Shown piece after piece: positions 44,501 to 53,138 of a DNA stretch of 64,000 nucleotides. Source of the stretch: Sphingobacterium sp. SGG-5 (lineage in GTDB: Bacteria; Bacteroidota; Bacteroidia; Sphingobacteriales; Sphingobacteriaceae). Made by a program: the position numbers and the translations under genes. A model generated the notes under the pieces. That model was not told the origin of the DNA and ran no database searches. It saw only the letters and a program-made list of their open reading frames with translations. Every line of letters starts with the position of its first letter. Position 1 is the stretch's first letter. The DNA is taken from assembly GCF_011043525.1 (NCBI RefSeq), contig NZ_JAAKGO010000004.1:62001-126000 (forward strand), given 5' to 3'.

Positions 44501-46849
44501 ATGTTTAGACGTGTTAAAAATAAGTTTTTACGGTATGCCTTGCTGTTGATTTATAGTGTTGTTTTGTTTACCTGTGCCGTTCAACTTAATTTTTTGGGTT
44601 TATTTGGTTACTCTCCGACAAAGCGGGATATTGTATTACCTACGCTTAACGTAGCTTCTGAGGTATATACTGCTGATTCTGTTTTAATCGGTCGGTATTT
44701 TGAAGAAGATAGAGATCCGGTGCCTTATGATAGCATTTCCCCGCATGTCTTGCAAGCGCTTATTGCGACCGAGGATATCCGTTTTTATGAACATTCCGGT
44801 GTTGATTTTTTTGGATTAATTGCGGGTGCAGTGTCGACCTTAAAAGGCGATCCTCGCGGCGCCAGTACAATTACCCAGCAATTGGCAAAAAATTTATATC
44901 GTACGCGATACGCGCATTCCCAAGGTTATCTGAGTAAGATTCCAGGTGTCCGTATTCTGGTAACGAAGTATAAGGAATGGATGACGGCTTTTAAACTGGA
45001 GCGTAAATATACCAAAGACGAGATTATTACGATGTATTTAAATACGGTCTCGTTCAGTAATAATGCATATGGTATCAAATCGGCCTCTTTGCGGTATTTT
45101 AATAAGCAGCCCGGCGCGTTGACGGTTAATGAAAGTGCAGTCTTAATCGGTATGTTAAAAGGGACTACGATGTACAACCCTATTCGGAATCCTAAGAACG
45201 CATTTCAACGCCGAAATGTTGTTTTGGGACAAATGGAGAAAGCGGGGTATTTGAATAACCTTCAGGTTGATACGTTATCAAAGGACTCTTTGCACCTGAA
45301 TCTAAACTATCAGGAGATAACAGATGCAAATGATTCGTATCTACGGGCTGCAGTAGAACGATGGTTGGATAAATGGAGTCAGGATAATGAAATTGACATC
45401 TACAAGTCCGGACTGAAAATATACACGACGATAGATTCCAGAATGCAAAAGATTGCAGAGGGTGTTATGAGCCGTAAGATGAAGGATCTGCAACGACGTT
45501 TAAATAATACATGGGAAGGTGAGGAACCTTGGCGGGATAGAGAAGGAAACGTGATCCCTGAATTCTTAGAGAACCATGCGCGCAAATTACCTATTTACCA
45601 AGATCTGCTGAAAGAATTTAATGGAGTAGAAGACAGTGTCTTCGCCCAGCTTCGTGTCAACAAGGATATGGAGATCTTCACGTGGGATGGCCCAAAGAAG
45701 GTACACTATTCGACTATGGATTCATTGAAACATTATATCACCATGCTGAATACCGGGATGATGGCGATGAATCCTTATTCGGGGGAGATCAAAGTCTGGG
45801 TAGGTGGTATAAACCATCATTACTATAAGTTTGATCATGTGAATCAGGCAAAGCGGCAGGCTGGCTCTACGTTCAAGCCCTTTGCCTATTTGGCGGCATT
45901 GGAAGCAGGGATGAGTCCGTGTGATAAGTTTGTGGACAAACCTGTTAAGATTGAATTTGTTAACAAACAGGGAGAGCATGAAGTGTGGGAACCGAAAAAT
46001 GCAGATTGGACTTTTTCGTATCAAGATATGTCGTTACGATGGGCGATGGCACGTTCTCTTAACTCGATAACAGCTCAGGTGACGGAAGCCGTTGGATGGG
46101 ACAAGGTCGTCGATGCAGCTTATAAATGTGGTATTGATAGCAAACTGGAATCTGTACCATCGGTAGGTTTAGGCTCGAATGATGTTTCCGTATTTGAAAT
46201 GGTGAAGGCATATGGAACATTTATGAACCAAGGGAAACGTGTAGAGCCGGTGCTGGTGTCGAAGATATTGGATATGGATGGCAATATTATCGCATCCTTT
46301 GAATCGGAACCCAAGCAGGTTATTGACCCGGAGAATGCGTGGTTAATGACGTATATGCTTCGCGGTACGGTAGAAGAACCAAATGGTACATCACAGGCGT
46401 TGTGGGAATGGGATCTTTTTAGAGAGAACAACGAAATAGGAGGAAAGACGGGCACATCTTCTGATTATGTCGATGGTTGGTATATGGGCGTGACCAAAGA
46501 TCTAGTCGCCGGTGTGTGGGTGGGCTGTGATGAGCAAAGTATACACTTTAAAAACTCGGCCACCGGCGAAGGATCCAAAACAGCATTGCCTATATATGCA
46601 CTGTTTATGGAAGAGTTATATAAACATCCCGAACTGGGGGTAACATTTGGTAAATTCCCGGAATCTATTATTGAGATTAAGAAGTCTTACAAATGCCCGA
46701 GTCCGCGAATCAAGGTGCAGCCGGACACAACGGACGACGGAGATATTGGTCCAGGGGATCCAGAGTTTAAACTGCCTGATCTGCCAACGGTTAGGCCGGT
46801 TATTGTGAACCCGGAGCAAACAGAAGATAAAATAGAAGTGTTATTATAG
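44501..46849 (+). CDS. mrcA: Bifunctional penicillin-binding protein 1A
   Basis: 782 residues. One N-terminal membrane anchor (about 12-32). The glycosyltransferase (family 51) domain has the catalytic Glu91 in ATEDIRFYEHSGVD and the GASTITQQLAKNL motif. The transpeptidase domain has Ser456 and Lys459 in GSTFKPF, an SxN in RSLNS, and K649-T-G in GGKTGTSS. It polymerises and cross-links peptidoglycan. It diverges from rpoN. The gene symbol is by function; Bacteroidota names vary. Confidence 0.95.
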   Translation: MFRRVKNKFLRYALLLIYSVVLFTCAVQLNFLGLFGYSPTKRDIVLPTLNVASEVYTADSVLIGRYFEEDRDPVPYDSISPHVLQALIATEDIRFYEHSGVDFFGLIAGAVSTLKGDPRGASTITQQLAKNLYRTRYAHSQGYLSKIPGVRILVTKYKEWMTAFKLERKYTKDEIITMYLNTVSFSNNAYGIKSASLRYFNKQPGALTVNESAVLIGMLKGTTMYNPIRNPKNAFQRRNVVLGQMEKAGYLNNLQVDTLSKDSLHLNLNYQEITDANDSYLRAAVERWLDKWSQDNEIDIYKSGLKIYTTIDSRMQKIAEGVMSRKMKDLQRRLNNTWEGEEPWRDREGNVIPEFLENHARKLPIYQDLLKEFNGVEDSVFAQLRVNKDMEIFTWDGPKKVHYSTMDSLKHYITMLNTGMMAMNPYSGEIKVWVGGINHHYYKFDHVNQAKRQAGSTFKPFAYLAALEAGMSPCDKFVDKPVKIEFVNKQGEHEVWEPKNADWTFSYQDMSLRWAMARSLNSITAQVTEAVGWDKVVDAAYKCGIDSKLESVPSVGLGSNDVSVFEMVKAYGTFMNQGKRVEPVLVSKILDMDGNIIASFESEPKQVIDPENAWLMTYMLRGTVEEPNGTSQALWEWDLFRENNEIGGKTGTSSDYVDGWYMGVTKDLVAGVWVGCDEQSIHFKNSATGEGSKTALPIYALFMEELYKHPELGVTFGKFPESIIEIKKSYKCPSPRIKVQPDTTDDGDIGPGDPEFKLPDLPTVRPVIVNPEQTEDKIEVLL

Positions 46850-46885
46850 GAAATAATAGTTAAGTTGGAGAACTAATATAGTGAT

Positions 46886-49800
46886 ATGAATAGGAAGATG
46901 GTAAATATATGGGGGAGATTCTTGATTTTAATCGGTGTAGGTATCCTCATGAATCAAACGGCTTATGCGCAATATTTTGGCCAAAATAAAATGCGGTATA
47001 AGAAACTCGATTTTAAAGTGTATGACACACCGCATTTCAACCTCTATTATTATTCCGATAACGATACGTTGGTTCGGTGGTTGGCTAAGGAAAGTGAAGT
47101 ATGGTATGAACTCCATCAACAGGTATTCCAGGATACATTTGCCAGAAAAAATCCAATCATTGTCTATAATAACCATCCTGAATTCCAGCAGACAACAGCT
47201 ATTTCGGGTGAGATAAGTGTCGGAACAGGGGGTGTCACGGAAGCTTTTAAGCAACGTGTGGTTATGCCGATTATGCAGATTAACCAACAGACCCGACACG
47301 TGTTGGGACATGAACTGGTGCATGCTTTCCAATATCGGGTGTTAATGGAAGGTGGGGATTCGACCCGTCTGGAGAATATTGCCAATATTCCCCTCTGGAT
47401 GGTGGAAGGTATGGCGGAGTATTTTTCGATTGGTAAAAAAGATGCTTTTACTTCCATGTGGATGCGCGATGCGTATGTCAATCAGGATATTCCGAGCCTC
47501 AAACAGTTGACCGAAGAGTCGTATAACTATTTTCCCTATCGGTACGGCCAGGCCTTTTGGTCATTTATAGGTTCTACTTATGGCGATACGGTCATCATGC
47601 CCCTGTTTATAGAAACCGCGAAATACGGTTACGAATATGCGATGCGACGCGTTTTTGGTTACGACGCGCAGACCATGTCGACCCTTTGGAAGAATACCAT
47701 GGAAAATACCTATAAAAGTCTGAATAAGGATACGACCTCCAGACCGATAGGGATGTCCTTGATCAATGCGACCAATGCGGGAAGAATGAATGTTTCGCCG
47801 ACCATATCGCCGGATGGTAAGTATATTGTTTATCTATCAGAACAAGATCTTTTTAGTATTGACCTCTATCTGGCGGATGCACACTCCGGGAATGTCATAC
47901 GTAAGTTGGGAAGCCGGCTGACCAATAAAGATATTGATGAGTTCAGTTTTTTGGAATCTGCGGGGTCGTTTTCCCCCGACAGTAGAAAATTTGCTTTTTC
48001 AGTCTTTAGTGAAGGTAAGAACAAACTGATGGTACTTGATGTGGAAACCGGCAAAACGTTGTTTGTGGAGGCGATGGGCGATATTGTGGAATTCACTAAT
48101 ATAACTTGGGCTCCGGACGGTGATCATGTTGCCTTTTCGGGTTTGAAAAGAGGATATAGTGATATCTATATGTACAACTTAAAGACGAAGGCGTTAAACC
48201 AACTGACCAACGACATGTATTCGGACTTTCAGCCCAGTTTTTCCAGAGATGGGCGGTTTATTGTATTTAGCACCGATCGCGTGGCGTTACAGTCAGATTC
48301 AAGATCCGTCGATATCCCGATGAGTCTCGCCGTGATCGACGTGGCTACACAGGAAATTAAAAACTTACCTGTTTTTCCGGGTGCCAATAATCTGAATCCA
48401 CACTTTTCATCGGATGGCAGTCAGATTTACTTTCTGTCCAATGGAGATGGTTTCCGCAATATGTACCGATATACGCTGTCGACAGGGACGACAGAGCGGC
48501 TGACAGATTATTTTACAGGTATCAGTGGTATTACAGAATACTCACCAGCAATGAGTATATCGAATGATGATGAAATTGTGTACTCGTATTTTAAGAAAAA
48601 TCGATATACCATCTATAAAGCGAAAAGCTCTGAATTTACACCCGAAGTGGTGGATGGTTCTGTGACGGATTTTAATGCGGCCATGTTGCCACCCAATGTT
48701 AATAGAGGCGTGAATGTGGTAAATACCAACCTGCGTAACTTCAATGTTTTTGAACGGATAAGGGACAATCAGATTAACAATATCGCCTACAAACCGAAAT
48801 TTAAATTGGATTATCTGGCCAATAGTGGTGTCGGTATGTCCGTAGGTTCGCGTTATGGAGCGGGTATATCCAGTGGGATACAGGGACAGTTTTCGGATAT
48901 ATTGGGGTACAACCAGATTTTTGCAGCCTTGAATATCAACGGTGAGATCTATGATTTTGGCGGGCAGGTGGCCTATATTAACCAAAGAAGCCGATGGAAT
49001 TGGGGCGGGGCTATTTCCCATATTCCGTATATGACAGGCTTCAGTACGTATGCGATGGAGAATTTTGGATATGGGGATGAATTAGCGATCAATACGTATA
49101 TCGTACGGCAATTCCAGACCCAGGCGGAGGCATTTGTAGCTTATCCGTTCAATCGTCATCACCGGTTTGAGGTCGGTGGAGCAGTGGCCCGTTATGGATT
49201 CCGGGTGGACAAATGGAGCCAAAGTTATTATGGTTACGATGGCGGTCGCGAACGGGTGTCCAATGAAGAGGCGTCCCAGCTGGGCTTTGGTCGATTGGAT
49301 CCATTTACGATACAACAGGCCAATGCCGGCTTCGTAGGGGATAATGCTGTATTTGGGATTGCCGCACCTTTGCAAGGATTTCGATACCGTCTCGGGGCAG
49401 AGCAGTATTTTGGCGATTATAACTTCACTGCGGTGAATATTGACTTAAGAAAATACAACCGGTATAAACCGATTACGGTTGCCGGACGTATCTACTCGTA
49501 TATGCGTATGGGTAAGGATGAATCGGCCTTGTATCCTTTGTATATCGGTTATCCGTATATGATCCGTGGGTTTGAAACAGGTGATTTGGATAACTCCGGG
49601 AAACTGTCTTATACGGATCTGATGGGATCGCGTATGGCGATTGCCAATTTTGAAATACGTTTGCCCTTTACTGGACCTGAAAAATTGGCGCTTGTGAAGT
49701 CGGGCTTCCTTTTCTCGGATCTGAATTTCTTTATTGATGGTGGACTCGCTTGGCGAGATGGTGATGTCATTAAGTGGAATAAGACAGAAGACGACAAGGT

Positions 49801-50023
49801 ACAAGCGACCTATCCGGATGGTACTCCGGTTCCCGATAATCCGGACGGCTCTCCGGTCATGGCTTACCCTCAGAATTTACGCATGCCGGTATTCAGTGCC
49901 GGGGTGTCGTTGCGTGTCAATCTGTTTGGTGCAATGATTCTGGAACCTTACTATGCGATTCCTTTCAATAGTACAAGAGCTAAATTTGGAACATTCGGGT
50001 TAAACTTTGCACCGGGATGGTAG
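46886..50023 (+). CDS. Large outer-membrane protein: gluzincin-like peptidase, PD40 propeller and surface-antigen barrel
   Basis: 1045 residues with a signal peptide (cleavage near AYAQ). Residues about 35-260: peptidase-MA-like domain with H142-E-L-V-H146 and downstream Glu174 or Glu178 (PLWMVEGMAEYFS). Residues about 285-590: WD40/PD40 (TolB-like) propeller repeats (SPDGKYIVYLSEQD, APDGDHVAFSG, SSDGSQIYFLS). Residues about 690-1045: Omp85/bacterial surface-antigen-type barrel. The three modules together suggest an outer-membrane protease-like translocation or processing protein; the role is unknown. A terminator follows at 50068. Confidence 0.88.
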   Translation: MNRKMVNIWGRFLILIGVGILMNQTAYAQYFGQNKMRYKKLDFKVYDTPHFNLYYYSDNDTLVRWLAKESEVWYELHQQVFQDTFARKNPIIVYNNHPEFQQTTAISGEISVGTGGVTEAFKQRVVMPIMQINQQTRHVLGHELVHAFQYRVLMEGGDSTRLENIANIPLWMVEGMAEYFSIGKKDAFTSMWMRDAYVNQDIPSLKQLTEESYNYFPYRYGQAFWSFIGSTYGDTVIMPLFIETAKYGYEYAMRRVFGYDAQTMSTLWKNTMENTYKSLNKDTTSRPIGMSLINATNAGRMNVSPTISPDGKYIVYLSEQDLFSIDLYLADAHSGNVIRKLGSRLTNKDIDEFSFLESAGSFSPDSRKFAFSVFSEGKNKLMVLDVETGKTLFVEAMGDIVEFTNITWAPDGDHVAFSGLKRGYSDIYMYNLKTKALNQLTNDMYSDFQPSFSRDGRFIVFSTDRVALQSDSRSVDIPMSLAVIDVATQEIKNLPVFPGANNLNPHFSSDGSQIYFLSNGDGFRNMYRYTLSTGTTERLTDYFTGISGITEYSPAMSISNDDEIVYSYFKKNRYTIYKAKSSEFTPEVVDGSVTDFNAAMLPPNVNRGVNVVNTNLRNFNVFERIRDNQINNIAYKPKFKLDYLANSGVGMSVGSRYGAGISSGIQGQFSDILGYNQIFAALNINGEIYDFGGQVAYINQRSRWNWGGAISHIPYMTGFSTYAMENFGYGDELAINTYIVRQFQTQAEAFVAYPFNRHHRFEVGGAVARYGFRVDKWSQSYYGYDGGRERVSNEEASQLGFGRLDPFTIQQANAGFVGDNAVFGIAAPLQGFRYRLGAEQYFGDYNFTAVNIDLRKYNRYKPITVAGRIYSYMRMGKDESALYPLYIGYPYMIRGFETGDLDNSGKLSYTDLMGSRMAIANFEIRLPFTGPEKLALVKSGFLFSDLNFFIDGGLAWRDGDVIKWNKTEDDKVQATYPDGTPVPDNPDGSPVMAYPQNLRMPVFSAGVSLRVNLFGAMILEPYYAIPFNSTRAKFGTFGLNFAPGW

Positions 50024-50067
50024 TCTAACTTGTACATATATGCGATATATGTTGAGGTTGTTAAGGT

Positions 50068-50106
50068 CGTTGCCTGCGTTTAAAAAGCGTAGGCAACGAT
50101 TTTTTT
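50068..50106 (+). terminator. Terminator after the large outer-membrane gene
   Basis: Stem CGTTGCCTGCG / CGTAGGCAACG (11 pairs, one G-T) with loop TTTAAAAAG, then ATTTTTTT. It overlaps the last codons of the converging GIY-YIG gene. Confidence 0.88.
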
Positions 50107-50358
50107 AGGGGTGTTGAATGCGAGGGGAGTCCTGACAATATTTAACCAATTGGGATTATATCTGCGAATAATACGTTCTTTCATCATACGGGTGTAGGTG
50201 TGAAAGATCAGTTTCTTTTGTTGCGCTTCTTCGAAAGAATTAAACTTTTCCATGTAAACGATCCTATTGAATTTAATGTCTGCCATATTTGTGCAGTATC
50301 CCACTTCTATATTTATTCTGTTGGCATCCGTAGCGAAATAAATGATATGTTGTTTCAT
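50080..50358 (-). CDS. Small GIY-YIG-like protein, probably without nuclease activity
   Basis: 92 residues from MKQHIIYF; an upstream ATG at 50412 adds 18 residues and lies in the divergent promoter region. The second half (MEKFNSFEEAQQKKLIFHTY and YNPNWLNI) fits the GIY-YIG pattern, but the GIY strand reads IIYFAT, the YIG strand reads EVGYC, and no clear catalytic Arg or Glu remains. The gene is divergent from an S24-type repressor, so it may be a regulated accessory protein. Function unknown. Confidence 0.6.
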   Translation of the reverse strand: MKQHIIYFATDANRINIEVGYCTNMADIKFNRIVYMEKFNSFEEAQQKKLIFHTYTRMMKERIIRRYNPNWLNIVRTPLAFNTPKKIVAYAF

Positions 50359-50394
50359 GATGTAACTAAAATATTTGGCGATAAAAAATATATT

Positions 50395-50434
50395 TACTAA
50401 CTTTATTGGCACAATACTACTAATAATTTTAGTA
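50395..50434. promoter_or_regulatory. Candidate repressor operator between GIY-YIG gene and XRE/S24 gene
   Basis: TACTAA at 50418-50423 and TTAGTA at 50429-50434 form a palindrome with a 5-base spacer; a third TACTAA lies at 50395-50400, 23 bases away. The position between divergent genes suits autoregulation by the neighbouring repressor. Inferred only. Confidence 0.4.
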
Positions 50435-50458
50435 TGTACAAATTAAATTAAAAAAAAT

Positions 50459-51235
50459 ATGTCTAATATTTCCGCTAACCTTCGGTTTCTACGCAAGAAA
50501 AGTCAATTAACGCAACAGCAGTTTGCTGATGTTATGGAGATCAAGAGGGCTTCTGTGGGGGCCTATGAAGAGAATAGGGCTGAACCTAAATATGAGCTGC
50601 TGAAGAAGATAGCTGATTATTACGAGTTGTCCATGGATGAACTGGTCAATGATGTCATTGATGAAAAGTGGAAACCAACGCCGAAAAGTAATGCTTCTAA
50701 TTTGCGGGTGTTGAGTATCACCGTGGATCAAGACGACCGTGAAAATATTGAACTGGTACCGGTAAAGGCTAGTGCTGGTTATCTGAACGGTTATGCTGAT
50801 CCGGAGTATGTAAAAGAATTACCTCGATTTAATTTGCCGATGTTTAACCAAGGGACGTATCGCGCTTTCGAAATTAAGGGAGATTCCATGCTGCCTTTGC
50901 CGTCGGGGAGTGTTATTATAGGTGAGTATGTAGAAAATTGGCATAATGTGAAGTCGGGGCAGACCTATGTTGTTATCTCGAAAGATGAGGGGATAGTGTA
51001 CAAACGCATCGGTGCAAAATTTAAAGAAGATAAGGGTTTGAAACTGCTGTCTGATAATAAGGTTTACGATCCTTATTGGGTAGAAGCGGCAGATATTTTG
51101 GAAGTTTGGAAAGCAAAAGCTTTTATATCGACAGAGTTTCCCGAACCAACCGTGGAGCCTACTATGGAGGGGTTGACAGCCATGATGGCGCAGATGCAGA
51201 AAACAATTAATACAGTAGTCGATAATAAAAAATAG
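50459..51235 (+). CDS. XRE-family repressor with S24 (LexA-like) peptidase domain
   Basis: 258 residues. Helix-turn-helix at residues 17-40 (LTQQQFADVMEIKRASVGAY). The S24 domain has all autocleavage elements: Ala106-Gly107 in KASAGYLNG, Ser143 in GDSMLPL, and Lys182 in IVYKRI. The family includes phage CI and LexA-like repressors that self-cleave on DNA damage. No phage genes are nearby, so it is probably a chromosomal stress regulator. Confidence 0.92.
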   Translation: MSNISANLRFLRKKSQLTQQQFADVMEIKRASVGAYEENRAEPKYELLKKIADYYELSMDELVNDVIDEKWKPTPKSNASNLRVLSITVDQDDRENIELVPVKASAGYLNGYADPEYVKELPRFNLPMFNQGTYRAFEIKGDSMLPLPSGSVIIGEYVENWHNVKSGQTYVVISKDEGIVYKRIGAKFKEDKGLKLLSDNKVYDPYWVEAADILEVWKAKAFISTEFPEPTVEPTMEGLTAMMAQMQKTINTVVDNKK

Positions 51236-51266
51236 CGGATTATTTCCTTTTTTTAAAAAAAAGTTA

Positions 51267-51274
51267 TACTTTTG
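51267..51274 (+). promoter_or_regulatory. Consensus -7 box before the rimP-nusA-infB operon
   Basis: TACTTTTG, exact TAnnTTTG. Transcription would start near 51281, directly before the hairpin at 51289. No exact TTTG/TTG is seen at the usual -33 distance. Confidence 0.55.
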
Positions 51275-51288
51275 TGTATTCTGAAAGG

Positions 51289-51315
51289 AAGGGGGCAACG
51301 TATGCCCCCTTTTTT
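51289..51315 (+). terminator. Perfect terminator-like hairpin in the rimP leader, possible attenuator
   Basis: AAGGGGGCA / TGCCCCCTT with loop ACGTA, then TTTT. It lies between the -7 box at 51267 and the rimP start at 51331. It may end the repressor transcript and also attenuate the rimP-nusA transcript. Confidence 0.8.
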
Positions 51316-51330
51316 AATTCAATTTTAAAT

Positions 51331-51795
51331 ATGCAAGTTGAGCAAAGAGTTAAAGAATTAGTCGAGGAAAAGATAACGGATCGAGAAGATCTGTTTATCG
51401 TGCGTATCAAGATGCATAATAATGGTATTCTGGAGATCTTGTTAGATGGTGACAACGGGATTTCAATTGAAGACTGTGTGGGCGTAAGCAGACACGTGGG
51501 ATTTCATTTGGAGGAGGAAAATGTAATCGATCGTGCCTATCGTTTGGAGGTTTCTTCTCCGGGTATCGATATGCCTTTGTTACTGTTGCGCCAGTATATC
51601 AAAAATGTAGGGAGGAATGTTCGGCTGACGTTGGAGGATGGTCGGAAAGAGGAGGGAACCTTAGTGTCTGCAACAGATGCTCAATTGGTTCTGGAACAGA
51701 TGGTAAAAGAAAAAGGAAAGAAAGCAATATCAAAAACAGTAGAATTTCCAATGAATCAGATAAAAGAAACAAAAGTGTTAATTTCATTTAAGTAA
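51331..51795 (+). CDS. rimP: Ribosome maturation factor RimP
   Basis: 154 residues from MQVEQRVK; an earlier frame start at 51274 would read through the hairpin. Typical RimP features: LVEEKITDREDLFIVRIK, LLDGDNGISIEDCVGVS, and LEVSSPGIDMPL. It acts in 30S subunit maturation. It is the first gene of rimP-nusA-infB and is separated from nusA by one base. Confidence 0.95.
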   Translation: MQVEQRVKELVEEKITDREDLFIVRIKMHNNGILEILLDGDNGISIEDCVGVSRHVGFHLEEENVIDRAYRLEVSSPGIDMPLLLLRQYIKNVGRNVRLTLEDGRKEEGTLVSATDAQLVLEQMVKEKGKKAISKTVEFPMNQIKETKVLISFK

Positions 51796-51796
51796 A

Positions 51797-53035
51797 ATGA
51801 GCAGTAATATAAATTTGATAGACTCTTTTCAGGAGTTCAAAGAGTTTAAAAATATCGATCGCCCTACCGTTATTACGGTGTTAGAAGAAGTGTTTCGTAG
51901 TATGATACGGAAGCGTTTCGGGACGGATGAAAATGTGGACGTCATTGTGAATCCCGATAACGGAGATTTGGAAATTTGGAGAACACGTGTGGTGATGGAA
52001 GATGGTTTTTCCGAAGACGATGAATTGGAAATTGAATTGGCCGAAGCCCATCAGTACGATCCGGACCTGGAAGTAGGGGACGATTATATCGAACAGATTA
52101 CATTAGAAAGTTTTGGCCGCCGTGCCATATTGGCTGCTCGCCAAACGCTGGTTTCTAAGATTTTGGAGTTGGAAAAAGATGAGGTATTCAAGAAATATAA
52201 AGATCGTGAAGGTGAGTTGGTCATCGGTGAAGTGTATCAGATCTGGAAGAAAGAAATCTTGGTGTTGGACGAAGATGGGAATGAATTAATCTTACCGAAG
52301 ACGGAACAAATTCCTGCGGATTATTTCAAAAAGGGTGACAGCATCCGCGCTGTTGTGCATAAAGTAGATATGTTGAACAGTAATCCAAAGATTATTATAT
52401 CACGTACGGCACCAGAGTTCTTGCAGCGTCTGTTTGAACTCGAAGTACCTGAAATATTTGACGGTTTGATTACCATCAAGAGAATTGTACGTGAACCCGG
52501 GGAGCGTGCTAAGGTTGCCGTCGAATCATACGATGACCGTATTGACCCGGTAGGAGCCTGTGTGGGTATGAAGGGATCCCGCATACATGGTATCGTCCGC
52601 GAGTTGCGGAATGAAAATATCGATGTCATCAACTACACGACTAATCTTTCCCTTTATATCACTCGAGCGCTGAGTCCGGCACGGATATCTTCTATCAAGA
52701 TAGATGATGATAATAAGACTGCAGCCGTATATTTAAAGCCTGATCAGGTTTCTTTAGCTATTGGTCGGGGTGGACACAATATCAAATTGGCGGGCAGGTT
52801 GACCGGTTATGAAATAGACGTCTATCGTGAAAGTGATGATGTAGAGGAGGATGTGGATATTGAAGAATTTGCAGATGAAATCGATGGCTGGATCATCGAT
52901 GAGTTCAAGCGAGTAGGCCTTGATAGCGCAAAAGCGGTGTTAGCTTTATCTTATGAGGAGCTTGCCCGTCGTACAGATTTAGAAGAAGATACAATCCAGG
53001 AAATTGTACGCATTTTGCAATCCGAGTTTGAATAA
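51797..53035 (+). CDS. nusA: Transcription elongation/termination factor NusA
   Basis: 412 residues. N-terminal RNAP-binding domain, an S1 domain (about 135-200; GELVIGEVYQIWKKEILVL), and KH domains (about 230-350; GACVGMKGSRIHGIVREL and IGRGGHNIKLAGRLTG). The C-terminal part has one helix-hairpin-like segment (LDSAKAVLALSYEEL). NusA promotes pausing, intrinsic termination and antitermination. It may regulate its own operon at the upstream hairpin. Confidence 0.97.
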   Translation: MSSNINLIDSFQEFKEFKNIDRPTVITVLEEVFRSMIRKRFGTDENVDVIVNPDNGDLEIWRTRVVMEDGFSEDDELEIELAEAHQYDPDLEVGDDYIEQITLESFGRRAILAARQTLVSKILELEKDEVFKKYKDREGELVIGEVYQIWKKEILVLDEDGNELILPKTEQIPADYFKKGDSIRAVVHKVDMLNSNPKIIISRTAPEFLQRLFELEVPEIFDGLITIKRIVREPGERAKVAVESYDDRIDPVGACVGMKGSRIHGIVRELRNENIDVINYTTNLSLYITRALSPARISSIKIDDDNKTAAVYLKPDQVSLAIGRGGHNIKLAGRLTGYEIDVYRESDDVEEDVDIEEFADEIDGWIIDEFKRVGLDSAKAVLALSYEELARRTDLEEDTIQEIVRILQSEFE

Positions 53036-53097
53036 TCACCGTTTATAGGACAGTGAAGATATTCTTACTTTAATTGTTATTTGCGTGTAAAAAAACA

Positions 53098-53105
53098 TAT
53101 TTTTG
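53098..53105 (+). promoter_or_regulatory. Internal candidate promoter for infB
   Basis: TATTTTTG, exact TAnnTTTG, with TTG at 53074-53076 giving a 21-base spacer. It lies 33 bases before infB in the 103-base nusA-infB gap. Confidence 0.55.
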
Positions 53106-53138
53106 TAAATACTTTATTTTTAAGAAGGTAAAAAATAG

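Noticed and set aside
50459..51235. Prophage idea based on the CI-like S24 repressor
   Set aside because: No integrase, structural, lysis or replication genes are near; both neighbours are chromosomal housekeeping or envelope genes.
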